DNA of 64,000 nucleotides from Staphylococcus lutrae (GTDB taxonomy: Bacteria > Bacillota > Bacilli > Staphylococcales > Staphylococcaceae). Of this stretch, positions 9,679 to 18,837 are shown one piece after another (the stretch's first letter is position 1; every line of letters begins with the position of its first letter). Below the pieces are notes generated by a model. It did not search any database, was not told the origin of the DNA, and saw only the letters and a program-made list of their open reading frames with translations. The stretch is from positions 2,046,001 to 2,110,000 of the forward strand of contig NZ_CP020773.1 in the NCBI RefSeq assembly GCF_002101335.1. Direction: 5' to 3'. Position numbers and translations under genes: made by a program.

Positions 9679-11085
9679 ATGGTAGTTGGAGATTTTCCAA
9701 TTGAAACAGATACTATTGTCATTGGGGCAGGTCCTGGTGGTTATGTTGCAGCAATTCGTGCAGCACAATTAGGTCAAAAAGTAACCATCGTTGAGAAAGG
9801 TAATTTAGGTGGCGTATGCTTAAATGTGGGATGTATCCCTTCAAAAGCACTACTCAATGTTTCTCATCGTTTTGAACAAGCACAACATGGGGATGACCTA
9901 GGTGTGACTGCAGAAAACGTCACTTTAGATTTCAACAAAGTGCAATCGTTTAAAGGTTCAGTAGTGAATAAATTAACAAGCGGTGTTGAATCGCTATTAA
10001 AAGGTAACAAAGTTGAAATCGTGAAAGGTGAGGCGTATTTTGTTGATGCCCATAGTTTACGTGTAATGGACGAAAAGAGTGCGCAAACGTATAACTTTAA
10101 AAATGCGATTGTTGCAACAGGTTCACGTCCTATCCAAATCCCTAATTTTGAATTTGGCGGTCGTGTGCTCGATTCGACAGGCGCATTAAACCTTGAAGAA
10201 GTTCCTGAAAAATTAGTTGTCGTTGGTGGCGGCTATATCGGTTCAGAGTTAGGTACAGCGTATGCAAACTTTGGTTCAGAAGTGACAATTCTTGAAGGTG
10301 CTAAAGAAATCTTAGGTGGTTTCGAAAAACAAATGGTAGCCCCTGTTAAAAAAGAAATGAAAGCCAAAGGAATGAAGATTGAAACTGAAGCCTTAGCCAA
10401 ATCTGCTGAAGAAACAGAAAACGGCGTTAAAGTCACTTATGAAGTGAAAGGTGAAGAAAAAGTCATTGAAGCGGATTACGTATTAGTGACTGTCGGTCGT
10501 CGTCCAAATACAGACGAACTTGGTTTAGAAGAAGTGGGTGTGAAATTAACTGATCGTGGATTAGTTGAAGTAGACAAACAAAGTCGTTCGTCTGTGGATA
10601 GTATCTATGCAATTGGTGATATCGTACCGGGTCTCCCTCTTGCACATAAAGCAAGTTACGAAGCTAAAGTCGCAGCTGAAGCGATTGCAGGACAAAATTC
10701 AGAAGTGGATTATATTGGTATGCCAGCAGTATGTTTCACTGAGCCAGAATTAGCGCAAGTGGGTTATACTGAAGCAGAAGCAAAAGAAGAAGGATTAGCT
10801 TATAAAGCTTCTAAATTCCCTTATCAAGCCAATGGTCGTGCGTTGTCATTAAACGATACAAATGGATTCGTTAAATTGATTACATTAAAAGAAGATGACA
10901 CATTAATTGGTGCACAAGTTGTAGGGACAAATGCCTCAGATGTTATCGCTGAGCTTGGCTTAGCCATTGAAGCAGGTATGAATGCTGAAGATATCGCATT
11001 AACAGTACATGCGCATCCAACTTTAGGTGAAATGAGCATGGAAGCAGCTGAAAAAGCGATTGGTTTACCAATTCATACAATGTAA
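9679..11085 (+). CDS. pdhD: Dihydrolipoamide dehydrogenase (E3)
   Basis: This 468-residue FAD enzyme reoxidises the dihydrolipoyl groups of E2 with NAD+. It shows the FAD-binding motif [17 protein letters not shown] (about residues 17-33), the redox disulphide [13 protein letters not shown] (about 46-58), the NAD-binding motif [16 protein letters not shown] (about 182-197), the second FAD motif SIYAIGDI and the catalytic HAHPTLGE near the C-terminus. Last gene of pdhABCD, four bases after pdhC. The protein may also serve the other 2-oxoacid dehydrogenases. A terminator follows at 11157. Confidence 0.97.
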   Translation: MVVGDFPIETDTIVIGAGPGGYVAAIRAAQLGQKVTIVEKGNLGGVCLNVGCIPSKALLNVSHRFEQAQHGDDLGVTAENVTLDFNKVQSFKGSVVNKLTSGVESLLKGNKVEIVKGEAYFVDAHSLRVMDEKSAQTYNFKNAIVATGSRPIQIPNFEFGGRVLDSTGALNLEEVPEKLVVVGGGYIGSELGTAYANFGSEVTILEGAKEILGGFEKQMVAPVKKEMKAKGMKIETEALAKSAEETENGVKVTYEVKGEEKVIEADYVLVTVGRRPNTDELGLEEVGVKLTDRGLVEVDKQSRSSVDSIYAIGDIVPGLPLAHKASYEAKVAAEAIAGQNSEVDYIGMPAVCFTEPELAQVGYTEAEAKEEGLAYKASKFPYQANGRALSLNDTNGFVKLITLKEDDTLIGAQVVGTNASDVIAELGLAIEAGMNAEDIALTVHAHPTLGEMSMEAAEKAIGLPIHTM

Positions 11086-11156
11086 ACGATAAGAATATTT
11101 AAAAATGCAGAACAGTCATTTGCTGTACACCAGATGATATGATTGTTCCTTTAAAG

Positions 11157-11222
11157 AAAAGGTGACTTGCGTTGGAGAAAGCTTGATAAAAGTGTTTTTT
11201 CAACCCAGGTCACCGTTTTTCT
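11157..11222 (+). terminator. Terminator of the pdh operon
   Basis: AAAAGGTGAC pairs through GGTGAC (11161-11166) with GTCACC (11209-11214), with an inner GTTG/CAAC stem. The hairpin is followed by GTTTTT. It lies about 70 bases after the pdhD stop. Confidence 0.75.
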
Positions 11223-11362
11223 ATTTTGACATGTACACGATTAAAAGGCGCAATGATCAATCGAACTGGTGGGGTAAATGATTTCATCCCACTGATTCAC
11301 TTTTCCAGTGTCATCTTTTAAGAGGCGGGTAATATCAAATCTCTCACGATGACTTTAATACA

Positions 11363-11391
11363 TTTACTCATAAGCCTTTGATTAATATGAT
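11363..11391 (+). promoter_or_regulatory. Putative promoter of the UPF0223 gene
   Basis: TTTACT (11363-11368) and TATGAT (11386-11391) are 17 bases apart, and the gene starts 52 bases further on. The rest of the gap from 11223 contains only a GTGGG/CCCAC hairpin near 11270-11292 and nothing else that I can interpret. Confidence 0.45.
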
Positions 11392-11443
11392 AAGATGGCA
11401 TAGGGAACCGGTGCCAAAAAACGTGCAAGAAAGGTGTGACAGA

Positions 11444-11716
11444 ATGGAATATACGTATCCTATAGATGTCAGTTGGACACAAGATGAAATGATGGCCGTG
11501 ATACGCTTTTTTAATGCGATTGAAGCCTATTATGAAGATCAAGTTGAGCGTACAGTACTGATGACACGTTACCGCGAATTCAAACAGATCATACCCGGTA
11601 AAGCTGATGAAAAAAATTGCTTCAATGATTTCAAAAAACAAAGTGGCTATGACAGTTACGCAGTGATTAAAGAAGCAAGAAACAATCCAGAACAAAAAAC
11701 TTTATCAAACCATTAA
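11444..11716 (+). CDS. UPF0223 family protein
   Basis: A 90-residue cytoplasmic protein of the small UPF0223 family, found in staphylococci and bacilli just after pdhD. It is acidic and alpha-helical in appearance (WTQDEMMAVIRFFNAIEAYY). The function is unknown. The ATG at 11444 is chosen from AAGGTG seven bases upstream and the family's usual length (about 91); the longer frame from 11378 would add 22 residues without a ribosome binding site. It is a separate unit from potR, with a further promoter-like region between them. Confidence 0.85.
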   Translation: MEYTYPIDVSWTQDEMMAVIRFFNAIEAYYEDQVERTVLMTRYREFKQIIPGKADEKNCFNDFKKQSGYDSYAVIKEARNNPEQKTLSNH

Positions 11717-11762
11717 AAAAGTATTGTAATTTGCTGTGCGATTTGTTATTTTTATTAAGCAT

Positions 11763-11790
11763 TAAACAAAATGTTTAGTAAAAGTAAACA
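11763..11790. promoter_or_regulatory. Palindromic operator candidate before potR
   Basis: TAAACA (11763-11768) and TGTTTA (11772-11777) form a perfect palindrome with a three-base centre, and a third half-site TAAACA lies at 11785-11790. They are 30-55 bases before the potR start. A possible promoter, TTGTAA-17-TATTTT (11724-11752), lies just upstream. The placement suggests autoregulation by PotR; that is an inference. Confidence 0.45.
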
Positions 11791-11818
11791 AGTCGCTTTT
11801 TTTGAGTGGAGGCACTGT

Positions 11819-12358
11819 ATGGAAATTGGTCAAAAAATAAAAAATTTAAGGCGTCTAAAAAACTTAACGCAGGAAGAGCTGGGTGAACGAACCGATTTGT
11901 CAAAAGGTTATATCTCTCAAATTGAGAGTAATAAAACGTCACCAAATATGGAAACATTTTTTAATATTTTAGAAGTACTGGGGACATCCCCTCGAGAATT
12001 TTTTGATGACAAACAAGTTGCAAAAGTTCATTATCCAAAAAGTGAACAATTAAGTTACTGTGAAGAAGAGAAGGGCTATTTTCTTCAATGGCCGGTAAAA
12101 CGGTCAAATGAGTTTGATATGGAGCCTCTCATACTAACACTAGAACCTGATGCTTCATACAAAGATTTTCAACCTTCAACATCAGACACGTTTGTTTATT
12201 GTTTAGAAGGGCGAGTGACGCTTACTTTGGGGGATCAACAGTATACAGCGGAGAAAGGAGATGCACTTTATTTTAAAGCGCACGCGACACATCGCTTGTC
12301 GAATACGGGGCGTGTGAGTAGTCAATTGATGATTGTTGCAACGTCGTCATATTTATAG
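11819..12358 (+). CDS. potR: XRE-family cupin regulator of the pot operon
   Basis: This 179-residue regulator has an N-terminal helix-turn-helix of the XRE/Cro type (IGQKIKNLRRLKNLTQEELG, residues 3-22, with recognition helix LSKGYISQIESNKTSPNM) and a C-terminal cupin domain (residues about 105-175, with DTFVYCLEGRVTLTLGDQQYTAEKGD and HATHRLSN). Such two-domain proteins usually sense a small molecule with the cupin. Its position 12 bases before potA points to polyamine control; the ligand is not shown. The start ATG 11819 follows GGAGG by six bases; a longer frame from 11771 is not supported. A palindrome lies upstream. Confidence 0.85.
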   Translation: MEIGQKIKNLRRLKNLTQEELGERTDLSKGYISQIESNKTSPNMETFFNILEVLGTSPREFFDDKQVAKVHYPKSEQLSYCEEEKGYFLQWPVKRSNEFDMEPLILTLEPDASYKDFQPSTSDTFVYCLEGRVTLTLGDQQYTAEKGDALYFKAHATHRLSNTGRVSSQLMIVATSSYL

Positions 12359-12370
12359 GAGGTTTAAGAA

Positions 12371-13471
12371 TTGAGTGAATTACTAAAGTTTAAGAATGTT
12401 ACAAAAAAATATGATACAACAACGATTTTAGATGATATTGATTTAGAAATTGAGTCGGGTTATTTTTATACCTTATTAGGGCCTTCGGGTTGTGGAAAAA
12501 CGACAATGCTAAAATTAATTGCAGGTTTTGAAGCGCCAGATGAGGGAGAAGTGATTTATTTAGGTAAAAATATCAATCAACTCCCTGCGAACCAACGTCA
12601 AGTCAATACGGTTTTCCAGGATTACGCGCTATTTCCGCATCTCAATGTCTATGATAACGTTGCATTCGGTTTGAAGTTAAAAAAATTTAAAAAAGCAGAA
12701 ATTGATGTAAAGGTAAAAGAGACATTAAAATTAGTCAAATTAGAAAAATATATTCACAGTCCCATTCATGCATTAAGTGGCGGGCAAAAGCAACGTATCG
12801 CTATTGCACGTGCCATCGTGAATGAACCTGAAATTCTATTATTAGATGAATCATTATCGGCATTAGATCTCAAGTTGCGTACAGAAATGCAATATGAACT
12901 TCGAGAATTACAATCGCGACTCGGTATTACGTTTGTTTTTGTCACACATGATCAGGAAGAAGCACTTGCGTTGAGCGACTTTATTTTTGTCATGCGCGAT
13001 GGGAAAATTGAGCAATTTGGGACACCTTTAGATATTTATGATGAACCAGTCAATCGATTTGTAGCTGATTTTATTGGGGAGTCTAATATTGTCGAAGGGA
13101 CAATGGTTAAGGATTACGTTGTGAATATATATGGCCAAGATTTTGATTGTGTCGATAAAGATATCCCACCGCATACACAAGTAGATGTTGTGATTCGACC
13201 TGAAGATATTACAGTTGTACCGGAAGAACAAGGGCTCTTCAAAGCGACTGTCACAAGCTCCTTATTCCGAGGTGTGCATTATGAAATGATTTGTGAGGAT
13301 CGTAAAGGCTATGAATGGATGATTCAATCGACAAAAAACGCAGTCATTGGGACACGTGTCGGGTTGGATTTTGAGCCAGAAGCGATTCATATTATGGTGC
13401 CTGGTGAAACTGAGGAAGAATTTGATAAACGTATTGAAGGATATGGGGATTTGAATCATGAAACATATTAA
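12371..13471 (+). CDS. potA: Spermidine/putrescine ABC transporter ATP-binding protein
   Basis: This 366-residue ABC ATPase powers polyamine import. It has the Walker A motif GPSGCGKTT (about residues 37-45), Q-loop ([12 protein letters not shown]), signature LSGGQKQR (about 136-143), Walker [13 protein letters not shown] and switch histidine THDQEEA, then a C-terminal TOBE domain (from about 270). It starts with TTG at 12371 after AGGAGGT. The end overlaps potB by 14 bases, so the four pot genes are coupled. In Walker B the usual proline after DE is replaced by serine (DESLSALD), which is common in the PotA family. Confidence 0.93.
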   Translation: MSELLKFKNVTKKYDTTTILDDIDLEIESGYFYTLLGPSGCGKTTMLKLIAGFEAPDEGEVIYLGKNINQLPANQRQVNTVFQDYALFPHLNVYDNVAFGLKLKKFKKAEIDVKVKETLKLVKLEKYIHSPIHALSGGQKQRIAIARAIVNEPEILLLDESLSALDLKLRTEMQYELRELQSRLGITFVFVTHDQEEALALSDFIFVMRDGKIEQFGTPLDIYDEPVNRFVADFIGESNIVEGTMVKDYVVNIYGQDFDCVDKDIPPHTQVDVVIRPEDITVVPEEQGLFKATVTSSLFRGVHYEMICEDRKGYEWMIQSTKNAVIGTRVGLDFEPEAIHIMVPGETEEEFDKRIEGYGDLNHETY

Positions 13472-14264
13472 TCGTTGGCTTGCGGTGCCTTATTTATTGT
13501 GGATGGTTTTGTTTATTATTATTCCGGTTATTTTGCTGTGTTATTTTTCTTTTGTAGATGATAACGGTCACTTTACTTTAATGAATTATCAACAATTCTT
13601 ATCAGTTCGCTATATGACGATGTTATTGGAGTCGATTATCTATGCGTTTTTAATTACATTGATTTGTTTACTCGTGAGTTATCCTGCTGCATATTTTATT
13701 CATCATTCACGACATGCAGCGACATGGTTGTTGATTATGATTATACCCACATGGATGAATTTACTACTTAAGACATATGCATTTATCGGCATTTTCAGTC
13801 ATGATGGTCTTATCAATAAAATTTTAGCAGTATTGCATATTCCATCTCAAAATATTTTGTTCACTGCACCTGCATTTATTTTTGTGGCTGCCTATATTTA
13901 TATCCCTTTCATGTTGTTGCCGATATACAACAGTATGAAAGATATTCCCAATCAGCTCTTTTTTGCAGCACAAGACTTAGGCGCGAATACGTGGACAGTG
14001 ATACGAAAAGTATTACTCCCGCTCACTGCTGAAGGGGTTAAAACAGGGATTCAAGTGACTTTTATTCCGGCTTTATCCCTTTTTATGATTACTCGATTGA
14101 TTGCAGGTAACAAAGTGATTAATATTGGGACTGCGATTGAAGAGCAGTTTTTAGTGATTCAAAACTTCGGCATGGGGTCTACCATTGCACTTTTCTTAGT
14201 GTTATTTATGGCAGTGATTATGATTTTAACACGAAGTAAGCGCAAGGGAGGGACATTAAAATGA
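13458..14264 (+). CDS. potB: Spermidine/putrescine ABC transporter permease
   Basis: This 268-residue membrane protein has about six transmembrane helices, starting with [21 protein letters not shown]. The binding-protein-dependent permease (EAA) loop that docks on PotA is visible as [21 protein letters not shown]. It pairs with PotC to make the channel in the membrane. It overlaps potA by 14 bases and potC by four (ATGA), a sign of translational coupling. Confidence 0.92.
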   Translation: MKHINRWLAVPYLLWMVLFIIIPVILLCYFSFVDDNGHFTLMNYQQFLSVRYMTMLLESIIYAFLITLICLLVSYPAAYFIHHSRHAATWLLIMIIPTWMNLLLKTYAFIGIFSHDGLINKILAVLHIPSQNILFTAPAFIFVAAYIYIPFMLLPIYNSMKDIPNQLFFAAQDLGANTWTVIRKVLLPLTAEGVKTGIQVTFIPALSLFMITRLIAGNKVINIGTAIEEQFLVIQNFGMGSTIALFLVLFMAVIMILTRSKRKGGTLK

Positions 14265-15073
14265 GATGGTATGGGAAATTTTATTTGTTTATTTTGTTGG
14301 TATTATTATATTTACCGATTTTCTATTTAATACTCTATTCGTTTAATCGTGCAGGCAACATGATTCATTTTGAAGGTTTTACATGGGAGCATTACCAAAC
14401 ATTATTTGCGAATACACGTTTGTTACAAGTGGTTTTTAATACGATTGCTGTCGCGTTGTTAGCGGCGAGTCTTGCGACGATTATTGGTATATTTGGAGCG
14501 TTATTGTTGTATCAATTGCGCAATCAAACACTCAAAATTTCGTTGCTCACTTTAAACAATGTATTAATGGTGTCGTCTGACGTGGTGATTGGTGCATCGT
14601 TTTTAATTATGTTTACGGCATTAGGCCATTTAACAGGTTTCGGATTAGGATTCACATCGGTATTGATTTCTCATATCGCATTTTGTATCCCGATTGTCGT
14701 CATTATTGTGTTACCAAAATTATATGAAATGAATGACTCTATTATGAATGCAGCACGAGATTTAGGTGCATCTGAGTTTCAACTGTTGAGTAAAGTGGTG
14801 ATTCCTCATATTATGCCTGGGATTATTGGTGGCTTTTTTATGGCTTTAACCTATTCATTGGACGACTTTACTGTAAGCTTCTTCGTTACAGGAAATGGCT
14901 TTAGTGTGCTGTCAGTTGAAGTTTACTCAATGGCACGCCGTGGAGTTAGTATGGAGATCAATGCGATATCCACGATTCTGTTTGCGTTAATCATGGTCGG
15001 TTTAATCGTATATCAACTTGTACAGAGACAAAAGCGCAAACGACAATCCAATAAAAGGGGTGTGACGATATGA
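14261..15073 (+). CDS. potC: Spermidine/putrescine ABC transporter permease
   Basis: This 270-residue partner permease of PotB also has about six membrane helices (first: FYLFILLVLLYLPIFYLILY) and the EAA loop NAARDLGASEFQLLSKVVIP. The C-terminus is strongly basic (QRQKRKRQSNKRG). It overlaps potB and potD by four bases each. The PotB/PotC order matches the standard operon. Confidence 0.92.
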   Translation: MRWYGKFYLFILLVLLYLPIFYLILYSFNRAGNMIHFEGFTWEHYQTLFANTRLLQVVFNTIAVALLAASLATIIGIFGALLLYQLRNQTLKISLLTLNNVLMVSSDVVIGASFLIMFTALGHLTGFGLGFTSVLISHIAFCIPIVVIIVLPKLYEMNDSIMNAARDLGASEFQLLSKVVIPHIMPGIIGGFFMALTYSLDDFTVSFFVTGNGFSVLSVEVYSMARRGVSMEINAISTILFALIMVGLIVYQLVQRQKRKRQSNKRGVTI

Positions 15074-16143
15074 AACAATTAATGCAGCTGATTGGGAGTA
15101 CACTCGTATTGGGGTTGCTTTGTCTCGGTGTAGGTTATTGGATTAATCATGATGAGTTTGGCGGCAAACAGCAGGATAAGCTCTATGTCTACAATTGGGG
15201 TGAGTATATCGACCCAGAATTAATCAGTCAATTTGAAGAAGAAACCGGTATAAAAGTGGTATACGAGACCTTTGATTCGAATGAGGCGATGGAGGCTAAA
15301 ATTCGTAATGGAGGTACGCACTATGATGTGGCTTTTCCAAGTGATTATACGATTGAAAAAATGAAGAAAGCCAATCTGTTGCGTCCACTCGACCATAAGA
15401 AAATTCCGAATATGAAGCATTTAGACCCGTATTATATGAATCAACCGTTTGATCGTCATAACGTTTATTCAATGCCATACTTTTTTGGTACGGTAGGAAT
15501 CTTATACGATAAAGAAAAGTATCCAGATATTGATTTTACAAGCTGGAATGTGTTAAAGAATCCGCGTTTGAAGAACGATATTCTTTTAGTTGATGGAGCG
15601 CGTGAAGTGATGGGCTTAGCGCTAAATAGTTTAGGTTACAGTTTGAATGACCGCCATTCAGAGCATCTAGCGCAAGCGGAGCAACAACTCAAATCTATTG
15701 CACCCAACATCCGAGGCGTCGTTGGTGATGAAATAGGGATGATGCTTCAACAACATGAAGCAAGTGTTGCAGTGATTTGGAGTGGTTCAGCCGCACCTGT
15801 TTTCCAAGATGACGAACGTTTTGATTACGTCGTACCTAAGGAAGGCTCTAATTTATGGTTTGATAATATGGTTATTCCAAAAACTGCGCAAAATGTTGAA
15901 GGGGCACATCGATTTATTAACTTTATGCTCGATCCAAAAGTGAATCAGCAAAACACGGAATGGGTCGGCTATGCGACACCGAACGAGACAGCAAAAGCAC
16001 ATCTTCCGAAAGAATTGCGTGAGGATACGCGCGTCTATCCAACACATGAAAGACAGCGACGTTTAGAAGTTTATCACGATTTAGGACTTGATGTATTGAA
16101 CGAATATAATGAGCGTTTTCTTAATTTCAAAATGGCGCTTTGA
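15070..16143 (+). CDS. potD: Spermidine/putrescine-binding protein
   Basis: This 357-residue extracellular solute-binding protein has the typical mature start LYVYNWGEYIDPELISQFE and the DVAFPSDYTIEKM block. An N-terminal hydrophobic segment (LIGSTLVLGLLCLGVGYWI) serves as signal or membrane anchor. Gram-positive binding proteins usually carry a lipobox, but here the only cysteine (in LLCLG) is not in a normal [LVI][ASTVI][GAS]C context, so the protein may be held by the uncleaved helix. Last gene of potRABCD. The next gene begins 65 bases later with its own possible promoter. Confidence 0.9.
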   Translation: MKQLMQLIGSTLVLGLLCLGVGYWINHDEFGGKQQDKLYVYNWGEYIDPELISQFEEETGIKVVYETFDSNEAMEAKIRNGGTHYDVAFPSDYTIEKMKKANLLRPLDHKKIPNMKHLDPYYMNQPFDRHNVYSMPYFFGTVGILYDKEKYPDIDFTSWNVLKNPRLKNDILLVDGAREVMGLALNSLGYSLNDRHSEHLAQAEQQLKSIAPNIRGVVGDEIGMMLQQHEASVAVIWSGSAAPVFQDDERFDYVVPKEGSNLWFDNMVIPKTAQNVEGAHRFINFMLDPKVNQQNTEWVGYATPNETAKAHLPKELREDTRVYPTHERQRRLEVYHDLGLDVLNEYNERFLNFKMAL

Positions 16144-16208
16144 TTGTAGTGATTTCAATTCAGTTTAGTTATAATGAAGGAAGTAAGATAAATATAAGGA
16201 GTGAAAGC

Positions 16209-17210
16209 ATGACAGGAGAAGCATATACACAAATCAGTCGTCCTGTAAATCGACTTGCTGAAAAGGTATTGGGCTGGTTAAGTTGGTTATTGTTACTAGG
16301 TAGCACTGTCGTTGCTATGTTTTTTGGCTTGGTGTTGTTTAGCAATGAAAGTTCGATTCAAAGTTTGGAGAATAGTATTGCAAACAACGTCACTTTACAG
16401 GAAATTTTAGTAAACAATAATATGAATGCAACACAATTTGTGATTATGTTGCAAAATGGTGTGTGGGCATTTATCGTATATTTAATCGTTTGTCTGTTGA
16501 TTTCATTCCTCGCATTGATTTCAATCAACCACCGCATTATTTCAGGTTTATTATTTTTATTAGTAACTATTGTGACTTTACCATTATTCTTCATTTTAGT
16601 ACCGTTATTTTTCTTTATCGCCGCATTAATGATGTTAGTGAGAAGAGAAAAAGTTGTACTCGTCCCTGCATATCAAGAAGAAGGATATGGTCAATACCCG
16701 CCATATGAACCTGTACGAGAGCATACGTACGAGCAACAATATCAAAATCGTCCATCTGCTTCCACGTACACAACGACAGACGATGAAATGTTGACTCGAA
16801 CAATAGAGCAGAATGATGAGGAGACGCCGGAAGTCTTATCACGATCTGCAAAATATCATCATAAGCCGTTGAAAAGACAAGATGACCAACAGCAGCCACT
16901 TGAAGAAGATGATGATGCAATGGTGTACGATAGTCGTACAATGGCAAGGAATGTAGAACCGCGTTCGAGCCAGCATATGGCACAAGACATGCATAGCGAA
17001 GAGAATCGTACAGCACCTTTGTCAAAATCGGAAGAAAGACAGCAGAGAAAAGAAGAGAAAAAAGCACGTAAAGCTTATGAAAAGGAACAACGTAAGCGAC
17101 GCCCTAGCGCTTCTTCTCAACGACGTCAAAATTACGATGATCGTTTGAAATTGCAACAAGCACGTTCAAAGCAAGGGGCGGCATCTGAAACGGAAAAAGA
17201 ACAGCAATAA
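16209..17210 (+). CDS. DUF4064-like membrane protein with long charged tail
   Basis: This 333-residue protein has about four hydrophobic segments in residues 20-150 (GWLSWLLLLGSTVVAMFFGL; VWAFIVYLIVCLLISFLALI; two more ending in VRREK), then about 180 residues of hydrophilic, low-complexity sequence. The tail is tyrosine- and glutamine-rich first, then very basic (QQRKEEKKARKAYEKEQRKR). The N-terminal half resembles the protein at 17433 (both have a KVLxW start and a final helix ending in VRR or VRK), suggesting a duplicated pair. I infer a DUF4064-type family; the function is unknown. The start ATG 16209 follows AAGGAGTG. TATAAT at 16170-16175 may be its -10. Confidence 0.7.
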   Translation: MTGEAYTQISRPVNRLAEKVLGWLSWLLLLGSTVVAMFFGLVLFSNESSIQSLENSIANNVTLQEILVNNNMNATQFVIMLQNGVWAFIVYLIVCLLISFLALISINHRIISGLLFLLVTIVTLPLFFILVPLFFFIAALMMLVRREKVVLVPAYQEEGYGQYPPYEPVREHTYEQQYQNRPSASTYTTTDDEMLTRTIEQNDEETPEVLSRSAKYHHKPLKRQDDQQQPLEEDDDAMVYDSRTMARNVEPRSSQHMAQDMHSEENRTAPLSKSEERQQRKEEKKARKAYEKEQRKRRPSASSQRRQNYDDRLKLQQARSKQGAASETEKEQQ

Positions 17211-17218
17211 TTCGAATG

Positions 17219-17306
17219 GATTAGGACATATTCATTATATTTAGAAGGTTTTTGACTCGATTGAGCAAAGTGCCGACACATATAGTGATGTGACCTAATC
17301 TTTTTA
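17219..17306 (+). terminator. Terminator-like long hairpin
   Basis: GATTAGG (17219-17225) pairs with CCTAATC (17294-17300), and an inner CATTATAT/ATATAGTG stem supports the same fold. TTTTTATATT follows. The loop is long, so confidence is limited. Confidence 0.45.
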
Positions 17307-17432
17307 TATTAGAATTTGTTATTTTATATGATTAAAAATAGATATTTTTTTGTGTGAAATTGATAGTGCTTTATATTTTAAGTTTAAGTATAATTGAAAC
17401 AGGTAATATAGTTTAAAAGGAGGTATTATTAT

Positions 17433-17936
17433 ATGGTAGATGAACAGACATTAAATGCGCAAGGTAACGCGGCCCCACTTAAGAGAACAGTAGAAAAGGT
17501 ATTAACATGGGTAGGGGTTGGGCTACATATTGTATGGGTGATTGTGTTAGTCTATATCCTTTCATTAGTGAAAAGTCCTGAATTTCAAAATGAATTACAA
17601 TTGACAACTCAAGATGTGGAAAATTATCAGATTGCAAGTGTTCTGATCATTGCACTCGGATTAGTCCCGTTGATTTTTTCTGTTGTTGCCGCGTTTATCT
17701 TTAAAAAACAAATTTTAGCAGGGATTCTTTTAATTATTGGCGCACTTACGGGGTTATTTCTTACTGGTAGTTTGATCGCCGCATTGTTGTGGTTGGTTGC
17801 GAGTATCATGTTATTTGTGCGTAAGCCGAAAAATCCGTCTAATGGTGTTTACCAAACGGATCATCCTTATCGTTATGACACATACGATGAAACAGATACA
17901 GGCGTAAATCTCAATGACGAAAAAAAGGATCTTTAG
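17433..17936 (+). CDS. DUF4064-type membrane protein
   Basis: This 167-residue protein has four hydrophobic segments (GLHIVWVIVLVYILSLV; ASVLIIALGLVPLIFSVVAAF; AGILLIIGALTGLFLTGSL; AALLWLVASIMLFV) and a hydrophilic tail with several Tyr and Asp residues. The arrangement fits the DUF4064 family of Gram-positive membrane proteins; no activity is known. It resembles the N-terminal half of the preceding gene. AAAGGAGGT eight bases upstream gives a strong start. A bidirectional terminator follows. Confidence 0.75.
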   Translation: MVDEQTLNAQGNAAPLKRTVEKVLTWVGVGLHIVWVIVLVYILSLVKSPEFQNELQLTTQDVENYQIASVLIIALGLVPLIFSVVAAFIFKKQILAGILLIIGALTGLFLTGSLIAALLWLVASIMLFVRKPKNPSNGVYQTDHPYRYDTYDETDTGVNLNDEKKDL

Positions 17937-18047
17937 ACAAATACTGATCATGACAGCATCACGATGATTCTTTGATGGATGTTGAATGATAGAATATTAG
18001 AAAATACGGACAAACATGTTCATGTTATACGACGTGTTTGCACATTG

Positions 18048-18085
18048 AAAAAAGGTTGAGACGTCGTGATGTCTCAACCTTTTAT
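18048..18085. terminator. Bidirectional terminator
   Basis: AAAAGGTTGAGAC (18050-18062) and GTCTCAACCTTTT (18071-18083) are perfect 13-base complements around an eight-base loop. It separates the plus-strand DUF4064 gene from the minus-strand UPF0637 gene and can serve both. Confidence 0.9.
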
Positions 18086-18109
18086 GATAATCATTTAAAG
18101 TTTTGAAAA

Positions 18110-18721
18110 TTATGCATAAAACTTCAACAAGTGTTCAAACGTATCTTCTAAAAACGCGATAAAGCGGCGATCTGATTTTAAATGTTCAGATTGCGGTGTG
18201 ATTGCACGCGCTACAAAAAATTCGCCTTTTTTAACGTTTTTAGCACGATGAATGGCTTTTTTGATTTCATCTTTAGACATTTCTTGAATTCGTGACTTTT
18301 TGGGTTGTGTATGGTCTAAAGAAATTTGAAAGTCGTCCGGTAACTGTAACAATGTATCTAAACGCGATTCAAAGACTTTTACGTCTTCTGCTTTTTGTTG
18401 ATCTTCATGCATGACGCCATACATGACAAATAAATGGTCTTCAAATAAACCAATTTGAAAATGTGGCATCATTTTGTAACCACGTTTATTTGTTGCAAAC
18501 GCGACCCATGTATCTTTAGGAGGATTCACCGTACGACGGGCATGTTTTGCGACATGAGCGTAAAAGGTTTCTCCAGTGACGGTTTCTAAATAATCCGTGA
18601 AATAGTCACCTAACGCATAAAGTTGGGGGCGTATTTGTGCTTCAATCCCTGTCATTCTTGCCTCAAGTCCTTCTATTTGAAAGACTTTAAAATCTTTAGG
18701 TTTAAATCGATATTTTGTCAT
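18110..18721 (-). CDS. UPF0637 (DUF1054) family protein
   Basis: This 203-residue cytoplasmic protein belongs to UPF0637/DUF1054, recognised from [36 protein letters not shown] and [13 protein letters not shown]. The family is conserved in staphylococci and bacilli and has no established function. Two ATGs occur in tandem; the second (18721) has the better spacing of six bases from GGAGG. It is transcribed divergently from the suhB-type gene, with about 115 bases between the two starts. Confidence 0.88.
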   Translation of the reverse strand: MTKYRFKPKDFKVFQIEGLEARMTGIEAQIRPQLYALGDYFTDYLETVTGETFYAHVAKHARRTVNPPKDTWVAFATNKRGYKMMPHFQIGLFEDHLFVMYGVMHEDQQKAEDVKVFESRLDTLLQLPDDFQISLDHTQPKKSRIQEMSKDEIKKAIHRAKNVKKGEFFVARAITPQSEHLKSDRRFIAFLEDTFEHLLKFYA

Positions 18722-18837
18722 CATTGACCTCCTTAATCTATATCTCTTAAATCGATTTCATTGTAGCATATTACGGGTATTTGAACATTTAAATTCAACT
18801 CATTTAGTGTATAATAAATGCAATAGGAGTGAGGTAA

